Below, in pieces: positions 21,422-26,858 of a stretch of DNA of 26,858 bases; position 1 is the first letter of the stretch; each line of letters starts with the position of its first letter. Location: contig DNUE01000094.1 in assembly GCA_003508005.1 (NCBI GenBank), positions 17,924-44,781 on the forward strand, given 5' to 3'. A model generated the notes under the pieces. It saw nothing but the letters and a program-made list of their open reading frames with translations. It did no database searches and was not told where the DNA came from. A program made the translations under genes and the position numbers. This DNA comes from Desulfobulbaceae bacterium (GTDB lineage Bacteria; Desulfobacterota; Desulfobulbia; Desulfobulbales; Desulfobulbaceae).

Positions 21422-22873
21422 TTAGAACTGGGCATAGATGAAGTCAGCGGTCCTTTCCATGTTCAGGATGCCGATCACCAGGATGACTCCCGTTACCAGA
21501 GCCCAGCGAAGGCTGGGCCGCCATTGCAGGCGCAGCAGGGAAAAGGCTGCCTGGGCGTCCGGAAAGCGGTTCTCGAAATAGAGGAAGATCTGGTTGGTGT
21601 TGGGCATGAGGAAGGCGATGAAGGCGCTGACGCCGACCATGGACAGTTCCCAGGGGCCGAGTTCGGCGGCCGCCGCCAAGCCGTTCAGCCCCGCCAGCCC
21701 CATGAGGACGTCCATGGCTGAGTGAATGTCAGGGGCGCGGAAAAAGGTCCAGGCCACCAGGACGGCGACGAAGGTCAGGATACGGTTGACAGCGACGACG
21801 CCCCGCCTCGGCGTGCCGGGAGCCTTGCCTCTGATGGCCTGCCAGCCGTGCTGGATGCACAGATAGAGGCCGTGCAACCCTCCCCAGATGACGAAGGTCC
21901 AGTTGGAGCCGTGCCAGAGCCCGCCCAGCAGCATGGTCAGCATCAGGTTGCGGTAGCGCTTGAACTGGCCGTGGCGGTTCCCGCCCAGGGGGATGTAGAG
22001 GTAGTTGCGCAGGAATCGCGACAGGGAGATGTGCCAGCGCGTCCAGAACTCGCTGACGTTGGCGGATTTGTAGGGCGAGTCGAAATTGAAGGGGATCTGG
22101 AAGCCCAGCATGCGCGATACGCCGATGGCCATGTCGGAGTAGCCGGAAAAATCGAAATAGAGCTGGAAACTGTAGGCCAGCATGCCTACCCAGGCGGCCA
22201 GCAGCTGGGGATTTTCGCCCGCGAAGGCTGCATCGACCACGGGCACCAGGTTATCGGCGATGAGGACCTTTTTGGCCAGACCGAAGGCGAAGAGAGTCAG
22301 GCCCACCGCCAGGTTGTTGGCGGTGACGGTGTAATTCCGCCGATTGGCAAATTGGGGCAGCATGTCCTTGTGATTGAGCACCGGCCCCGCGACGATGTAG
22401 GGGAAGTAGGAGGCAAAGAGGGCGTAGCGCCAGAGGCTGACGTCCTGGGCCTTCCCGTGCCGGGCATCGAACAGGAACGCGATCTGGGTGAAGGAAAAGA
22501 AGGAGATGCCGATTGGCAGCAGGACGTCCAGCGGGTGGATAGCTGCCCCGCCGAGGTCGTTGACGGTCTGGATGAAGAAGTTGCCATATTTGAAGTACCC
22601 CAGCAACAGCAGGTTGCCGGCAACGGCCAGGATCAGCCAGATCGTCTTGCGCGCTTCAGGCGCCCGGAGGATTGCCCGGTACGCAAGGTAATTGCCGAGG
22701 ATTGATATGGCCAGGATGGGCAAGTAGGCGGGATTCCAGGATACGTAAAAGGCCAGGGAGGCGAGGAGGAGCCAGGATGCCGCCCAATGCTCATCCCTTC
22801 TGCCCAAGAGAAAGAAGCCCGCTAGGGTGACCGGCAGGAAGAGAAAGAGAAAAGTGAAGGAACTGTAAACCAT
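21422..22873 (-). CDS. MBOAT family O-acyltransferase (AlgI-like)
   Basis: This 483-aa integral membrane protein has about ten hydrophobic segments. Family hallmarks are present: LPIGISFFSFTQIAFLFD, DFSGYSDMAIGVSRMLGF, the WTRWHISLSRFLRNYLYIPLGG block and the catalytic His in GGLWHGSNW. Such proteins carry an acyl group, usually acetyl, across the inner membrane from a cytoplasmic donor to a periplasmic partner that modifies a polysaccharide, teichoic acid or other acceptor. The partner here is the SGNH-like protein encoded just downstream. The ATG at 22873 has a weak ribosome site. DltB is a distant alternative, but no dltA or dltC is present. Confidence 0.9.
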   Translation of the reverse strand: MVYSSFTFLFLFLPVTLAGFFLLGRRDEHWAASWLLLASLAFYVSWNPAYLPILAISILGNYLAYRAILRAPEARKTIWLILAVAGNLLLLGYFKYGNFFIQTVNDLGGAAIHPLDVLLPIGISFFSFTQIAFLFDARHGKAQDVSLWRYALFASYFPYIVAGPVLNHKDMLPQFANRRNYTVTANNLAVGLTLFAFGLAKKVLIADNLVPVVDAAFAGENPQLLAAWVGMLAYSFQLYFDFSGYSDMAIGVSRMLGFQIPFNFDSPYKSANVSEFWTRWHISLSRFLRNYLYIPLGGNRHGQFKRYRNLMLTMLLGGLWHGSNWTFVIWGGLHGLYLCIQHGWQAIRGKAPGTPRRGVVAVNRILTFVAVLVAWTFFRAPDIHSAMDVLMGLAGLNGLAAAAELGPWELSMVGVSAFIAFLMPNTNQIFLYFENRFPDAQAAFSLLRLQWRPSLRWALVTGVILVIGILNMERTADFIYAQF

Positions 22874-23723
22874 AGCGATGCCTTAAGGGAAGTGGCTCTT
22901 TTGCGGCGGCGGCCGGCCTCGATTGATCCCGGTCACGGCCCCACCCGTCTACCCGGATGCAGCCCGTGCCTGGCCCTCTGTCCACAGGAGCAGGCTCGTC
23001 CCCGCCTTGCTGGCCTGTTGCCGGGAACGTTTTCAGATTGGCCGGAGCACAACGCTCCGCCGTGCAAGCAGCTGAAAACCCGAAATCAACGAAGGGGGGA
23101 GGAGCAGTATCTGAGGACATCAAAGAGCAGTCGCTCAGCTTCTCGGCTTGCGCAAAATATGCATTAAAAATTTGAAATAATTGATTTTTCTAAAAAACCG
23201 TTTTTGCGGTCCGATATATTGTGATGAAAAAAAATTGAGTAAAAACAACAAGAAATAATAGTGGTATTTTAGCCAGAAACTGTTTGCGGGGCAAGAGGCA
23301 ATTCGCCTTGAGAATAGTATTGATTCGGTTTTCAGTGATTTTCAGATGGAGCAGCCTTTCAATGGTGGGTGCAGGACTCCGCAAGACGCGGAGTTCCTAG
23401 CCGTTGAAGGTGTTCGGGGCGATTTTCGCCTGCCCTTCGCGATGAGGAAATATGGGTGGGCACTGCTCCCGGCAAACTCATAGTGCAAATAATTGATGGG
23501 AACTGGGAATATATTATAACTCCACGCAACTCACTGTTCTGTCGAGGATAAGATCATTGTGGAAAAGATGCTGTTTGACTGAGGAGCGCACGGCAAGAGA
23601 CAGGCGGCCTGCGCCAGATGAATTGAATCAGGTCGCCTCCTAACCGGCGGTGTGTAAGGCCCTGCGTTGTGAGTTATCGCCGGCTGAGAACGGTTCCGTG
23701 GACGTTCCGGGCACCGGAAAACG
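22874..23723. other. 850-bp region without a recognisable gene, several hairpins
   Basis: Short frames here have poor starts and no family resemblance. About 23160-23270 is strongly AT-rich and could hold promoters for the MBOAT operon. At 23360-23480 a GC-richer, hairpin-rich stretch begins: ACTCCGC/GCGGAGT (23376-23394) and GGCGA/TCGCC (23418-23430). Farther right are a 10-base stem, AGGCGGCCTG/CAGGTCGCCT (23602-23638, one G-T pair), and a hairpin overlapping the stop of the next gene (23701-23725). No riboswitch or RNA class that I know fits. Confidence 0.45.
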
Positions 23724-24311
23724 TCAGTTCAGGGTGGACAGCTTGTTGAAATCCAGGCTACCGAGGTAGGCGGTCATGTCTTCCTTGGCAACCTCGCTGC
23801 CGTTGACGGTGATCAGGAATCTGCTGTCGGCAACCACCTGAATCTCCCCGCCCTTGCTTTCCGGACTGTATTTGACGATGGCCTTCTGGCCGTTGATGGT
23901 CTCCAGTTTGCCGCCGTCCGCGGTGGCAAACATCGGGTTGGTGAAGAGCATCATGGTGGCCTGGAGCATGGGCGAGTCCGAGGCGATGGAAATGGTGACC
24001 GCGGCGGCATCCCTGGTGTACCGCCGTTCGGCAGTGATGCCGCCGCCGAAGATCGGGTCAGATTTCACCTCTTCCGCCTGCCATCCGTCCAGGGGCTTGG
24101 GAAAAACCTGGACCAGGGCCTCTCCCTTTTTCTGGATGATCAGCTGCTCTGCATAGTTGATGCTGTTGATCGCCTCGGTGTACTGGCCGCTGTTGTACTT
24201 GGCCAGTGCGTCGTTGAGGGAATCCGTGATATCATCGGCCTGGGCGCCTGATACGGAGATGAGGAGAAAGGCGATGGCTGCCGCTACGGTTCTGCTGTTC
24301 AATGGGGGCAT
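23724..24311 (-). CDS. Secreted protein of unknown function
   Basis: The product has 195 residues, with a signal peptide at about residues 1-26 (AAAIAFLLISVSGAQA-DD). Residues 27-60 look like a single helical repeat (ALAKYNSGQYTEAINSINYAEQ, TPR-like). The rest (about 65-190) is a mixed domain with LDGWQAEEV, FGGGITAERRY and a repeated beta pattern. I do not recognise a named family or catalytic residues. The ATG at 24311 has GAAGGAAA at a good distance, and the longer frame from 24338 would bury the signal. It stands alone, divergent from the 64-aa ORF. Confidence 0.78.
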   Translation of the reverse strand: MPPLNSRTVAAAIAFLLISVSGAQADDITDSLNDALAKYNSGQYTEAINSINYAEQLIIQKKGEALVQVFPKPLDGWQAEEVKSDPIFGGGITAERRYTRDAAAVTISIASDSPMLQATMMLFTNPMFATADGGKLETINGQKAIVKYSPESKGGEIQVVADSRFLITVNGSEVAKEDMTAYLGSLDFNKLSTLN

Positions 24312-24575
24312 AAGTATTTCCTTCGGGATAAGGTGCACAGGGTTTCGATCAGCGGTGTCAACAGGAGCACCGATACAAATTTGTATCTCTTTTTACGGTA
24401 TTTTTGCATAATCCGCAACCAGAGAGAGGGCTGGTCGTTCTGCCTCTTCTTCATGGAAGCACCCGGCGGTTGTGAGGAGAATTTAGTAGAATCCTGCCGC
24501 GGGAAATGATTAAAGTGTTCATGAAGTATACGGGCGTGATGGATGTGAGGCAAGAATCATGGCAAAGGAGATGGT

Positions 24576-24770
24576 ATGAAGAGATTGACAGGTTCCAGGG
24601 ACTATCTGTGCATTGCGGGCAAGCCTTCCGATATTTCCACGAACTTGAACAGGATCAGCTGCCTGTATGATTTAAACGTAGTCAGCTCGGCCTATAGCGA
24701 TGGGATGGTTGTTGTGATCATCGAACGGCGGAAAAGAAACACACCTGCCTGCGCTGAACAAAAAGAATAG
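24576..24770 (+). CDS. Small hypothetical protein (64 aa)
   Basis: A 64-codon ORF begins MKRLTGSRDYLCIAG, preceded by a strong AAAGGAG site at the right distance. The middle (SDISTNLNRISCLYDLNV) is followed by a short hydrophobic strand, GMVVVIIERRKR. The protein has no signal or full membrane helix. I do not recognise it. The ribosome site and clean frame make it likely to be expressed, but nothing indicates a function. Confidence 0.55.
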   Translation: MKRLTGSRDYLCIAGKPSDISTNLNRISCLYDLNVVSSAYSDGMVVVIIERRKRNTPACAEQKE

Positions 24771-24830
24771 GCGCTTTTCGCCGGGTGGGCGGTCCGGGGG
24801 CAATGGAACGGCCCAAGCGCCTGATCCAGG

Positions 24831-25433
24831 CTATTCACCATCGTCAGGGCGCAGGGTCAGCTGTTTTTTTTCTTCCGGGTTTTTTCCCAGCCAGGTTGGC
24901 CAGAAGTCATGATATTTCTCCCCGATGTTCCTGTTGTTGTCTCGTGCCCACTTTTCCGATTCCGGGGTGTTGTCAACAAGCCTGGTGTTGGCGAGCCAAA
25001 CGGCGAAGTCCGGTGAGGCTGTGCTGAACGCACTGGCCGGGTCTTTCCTGATCGGATGCAGGGAAAAACGTCCTTCCTCTTCCCCCGCGTTCGGGGTGAC
25101 AATGGCATAATAAGTCCTGCCTGCCACAAGTTCAGCCTGCATGAAGTCCGCTGCTTGCGAGACCACCATGAAGATTCTCCTGCCCGGGTCGGTCAGGTGG
25201 CGCACCTTGGTGTTGTTCGCGACGATACCGATAAAGAAAGGATTGCCCGAAGTCACGTCATAGACCGGCGACTGGATGTCGCCCCCGACAAACGACGAGC
25301 GAAGGAAGACAATCTGGGCCTTGCCCGGGGGTGCCGGTGACAGCTCCTGCTGCGAGGCGACCCGCATTTTGGAGGAAGTGCAGCCGCTGAGTACCAGAAA
25401 AATTAGGGCGAAAAGAGTGGGCCGCAGTTGCAT
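24831..25433 (-). CDS. Predicted lipoprotein of unknown function
   Basis: The product has 200 residues. A lipoprotein signal ends in VLSGC (Cys18), so the mature protein should be lipid-anchored, probably facing the periplasm. The body is a beta-rich domain (PPGKAQIVFLRSSF ... GRRIFMVVSQAADFMQAELVAGRTYYAIV), similar in style to the DUF2846-type lipoprotein domain, followed by a charged C-terminal tail with conserved-looking Trp residues. The ATG at 25433 has AAGAAGG about seven bases upstream. It is a single gene facing the 64-aa ORF; between their ends GGCGCTT (24770-24776) and AAGCGCC (24815-24821) could pair in a long hairpin. Confidence 0.75.
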   Translation of the reverse strand: MQLRPTLFALIFLVLSGCTSSKMRVASQQELSPAPPGKAQIVFLRSSFVGGDIQSPVYDVTSGNPFFIGIVANNTKVRHLTDPGRRIFMVVSQAADFMQAELVAGRTYYAIVTPNAGEEEGRFSLHPIRKDPASAFSTASPDFAVWLANTRLVDNTPESEKWARDNNRNIGEKYHDFWPTWLGKNPEEKKQLTLRPDDGE

Positions 25434-25711
25434 GGCATGCCTTCTTGGTTAGGAATTATTCAACGATACATGCATTAAAAGGGAAATGGCGGGTCCGGTC
25501 AACCGGAAACCTGGTAATTTCGAGAAACGTGCAACTGGATCATGAGCAAGGGGGACTCCAGTCGGGGTCGGTAGCGGAATCGGGACCGAAAGGAGATTCC
25601 GGGTGTTTTACGCGCAAAATGCGATTCATCTGGCCTCACGGAACTGCCGGGCGCCGGATCAGTAAGGATAGCAATACCTTGGAATAGAGTATCTCAAGCA
25701 GCGCGAAACAA

Positions 25712-26377
25712 TCAGAGCGGAATAAGATCGGCATAGGCGAACCCGTTTCGTTCGACGATCTCGCCCACCCGAACCGGGATGCGGCGGTTCAGCATCGGGC
25801 CGGCGGTGATAATGGTGTGGATTTCGCCGTTTTCACCACACGGGTCGCATTCGGCGGGGAGCTCATCCAGCAGGGAGCGGGACCACCTGCGGCCGGCGAA
25901 ATTTGACGGCAGGCGGGCCAGGTCCACACAACTGATATAGGCCTCCACACCGGCGTCCAGCATGCGCAGCGCCAGTTTCCAGGTGGGGAGCCGCCACAAG
26001 GGGAACAGCGGCTGGATGCCGGAACCCCGGAGCTGGTTTTCCCGGTACTGTCTGATATCCTCCAGAAACAGGTCGCCGAAGGCCATGCAGGCAATGCCAT
26101 TTTTCACGCACTCCGCGACAAAGCGGCCCATCATCCTGTCGCACTCTTCAAGGGAGCTTTGATCGGGAAGGGGGATGGTGATCAGCGGCAGTCCTGCGGC
26201 CTCTGCCTGCAGCCGGAGCAGTTCGAGGCGGGTGGCATGCATGGAGGCCCGTTTATATTTTTCATTGATGACGGTGAAAAGGCCGGCGAGTTCTATTTCC
26301 GGGTCCTGACGCAGCACCTGCAGCGTCCAGGCGCTGTCCTTGCCGCTGCTCCAGCTGAGCATCGTTCTTTTTTTCAT
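25712..26377 (-). CDS. Dph6/DUF71-type PP-loop ATPase
   Basis: This 221-aa ATP-pyrophosphatase belongs to the diphthine-ammonia ligase (DUF71) family. The PP-loop is WSSGKDSAW (residues 9-17), a variant of SGGKDS. The family signature GENGEIHT lies near residue 183. In eukaryotes and archaea this fold amidates diphthine on EF-2; bacteria have no diphthamide, so the bacterial members act on other substrates, possibly in cofactor or amino acid modification. The product here is unknown. The ATG at 26377 has no ribosome site and lies only about 6-10 bp from the end of the neighbouring insertion element, so its original promoter may have been replaced. Confidence 0.85.
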   Translation of the reverse strand: MKKRTMLSWSSGKDSAWTLQVLRQDPEIELAGLFTVINEKYKRASMHATRLELLRLQAEAAGLPLITIPLPDQSSLEECDRMMGRFVAECVKNGIACMAFGDLFLEDIRQYRENQLRGSGIQPLFPLWRLPTWKLALRMLDAGVEAYISCVDLARLPSNFAGRRWSRSLLDELPAECDPCGENGEIHTIITAGPMLNRRIPVRVGEIVERNGFAYADLIPL

Positions 26378-26383
26378 CTTTAT

Positions 26384-26397
26384 GGTTCATCCGATTA
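26384..26397. repeat. Candidate terminal inverted repeat of the ISL3-type element
   Basis: GGTTCATCCGATTA at the end of the transposase gene overlaps its stop codon. ISL3-type elements often end in an inverted repeat beginning GG-TC or similar close to the transposase stop. The other end lies outside the window, so this boundary is a guess. Confidence 0.3.
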
Positions 26398-26858
26398 AAG
26401 CGTACTTTGTTTCATGCAGGGCATAGATTTTCAGCTTGAAGAATTCCAAGTCTCGAAAGCCATATGCCTGTTTTTGCAATGTCTTGATTTTATTATTAGT
26501 CCCCTCCAGGGGACCTGTTGAAATAGGATAGTCATAGTAGGCAAGGATGCCGGCTCGATGGTTTTCCAGGGTGTCGGCAAAGTCATCAAGCATCTTGATA
26601 CCGGCACTTCTGGCCTGAGCGATCCAATCGTCAAGGAAGGCAGAACCTCTTGTCTTGTCCTTCTGCGACCACAGCTGACGGAGGTCTTCTTTCAGGTAAT
26701 AGGCAGTGGCCAAGGGCTTATTGAGTTGCAGGGCTGCTTCAAGCCGCTGCGGTTCATTGTGGTCCGGGCGCAAATTTTCCGGATTTTTCAGCAGGAGCCA
26801 ACGGGTTCCCTTGAGAACGCTTCTGTCGGCAAATTCGGCTTCGCGCTGCAGGTCACGG
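26387..26858 (-). mobile_element. ISL3-family insertion sequence, transposase C-terminal part (cut by window edge)
   Basis: An open frame enters from the right edge and ends at 26387. It encodes a DDE transposase fragment with LKGTRWLLLKNPENL, then ISTGPLEGTNNKIKTLQKQAYGFRD and a tail ETKYALIG, characteristic of the ISL3 family (IS1001/IS1096/IS1165 type). The catalytic Glu of the DDE triad is probably in the GPLEGTNN segment. The shorter frame starting at 26773 is just an internal TTG, since the coding sequence continues without a stop to the window edge. The element ends right next to the Dph6-like gene. Confidence 0.9.

Noticed and set aside
20810..22705. Plus-strand ORFs of 303 and 327 codons
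   Set aside because: Antisense shadows of the SGNH-like and MBOAT genes; the Gln/Gly/Asp/Val composition is typical of reverse-complement coding.
23355..23480. c-di-GMP, TPP, ZTP, SRP or 6S RNA
   Set aside because: None of the conserved core sequences of these classes is present; only generic hairpins are seen.
24299..24553. Minus-strand ORF of 84 codons with a possible membrane helix
   Set aside because: No ribosome site at either ATG, and it overlaps the start of the secreted-protein gene; it probably covers that gene's promoter.
25445..25687. Plus-strand ORF of 80 codons
   Set aside because: Starts at TTG with no ribosome site, no recognisable features; the 278-bp spacer here appears to be non-coding.
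1..26858. CRISPR array
   Set aside because: No regularly spaced repeats of 24-40 bp were seen anywhere in the window.

Overview
The window is a chromosomal piece from a GC-rich Gram-negative bacterium. The best match is an anaerobic or facultatively anaerobic member of the Desulfobacterota (the former Deltaproteobacteria). The reasons are a periplasmic uptake-type [NiFe] hydrogenase with its hyp maturation genes, a complete-looking Tol set without Pal, a prephenate dehydratase-like/ACT/prephenate dehydrogenase fusion, a fused MrfA/MrfB-like helicase-nuclease, a GGGGACAGAATT-type REP palindrome and an ISL3-type transposase. The assignment rests on gene content only; no 16S gene is present.

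Layout. (1) 1-7729, minus strand: one redox cluster read right to left. It holds a thioredoxin reductase-like flavoprotein, hypF, hypC, hypD and hypE with overlapping or nearly abutting ends, then a 495-bp spacer with a good promoter and a perfect dyad, then the hydrogenase small subunit and the start of the large subunit, which runs off the left edge. HypF, HypC, HypD and HypE make and insert the Fe(CN)2CO group. hypA, hypB and a cytochrome b partner are not in view. (2) 8212-14136, plus strand: tolQ, tolR, a tolA-like gene, tolB and cpoB/ybgF, followed by tlyA (rRNA 2'-O-methyltransferase) and a secreted double-SH3 protein. Pal, usually between tolB and cpoB, is missing. (3) 14112-17126, minus strand: a 1004-aa helicase fused to a DnaQ-like exonuclease domain, overlapping the SH3 gene tail to tail. 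(4) 17292-19870, plus strand: the aromatic amino acid fusion enzyme, a zinc-ribbon protein preceded by a tiny overlapping ORF, and tRNA-His with its own promoter and terminator. (5) 19871-20221: repeat-rich debris next to the tRNA. (6) 20222-22873, minus strand: an AlgI-type MBOAT O-acyltransferase with an SGNH/AlgJ-like partner. (7) 22874-23723: 850 bp without a gene but with several hairpins. (8) 23724-26377: a secreted protein of unknown function, a 64-aa small ORF, a lipoprotein and a Dph6/DUF71 PP-loop ATPase, then the 3' half of an ISL3-family transposase running off the right edge.

I found no large undescribed system with certainty. The most interesting items are the two unusual fusion proteins, the flavoprotein at the head of the hydrogenase maturation operon that lacks NADPH-binding motifs, the pal-less Tol cluster, and the gene-free structured region at 22874-23723.
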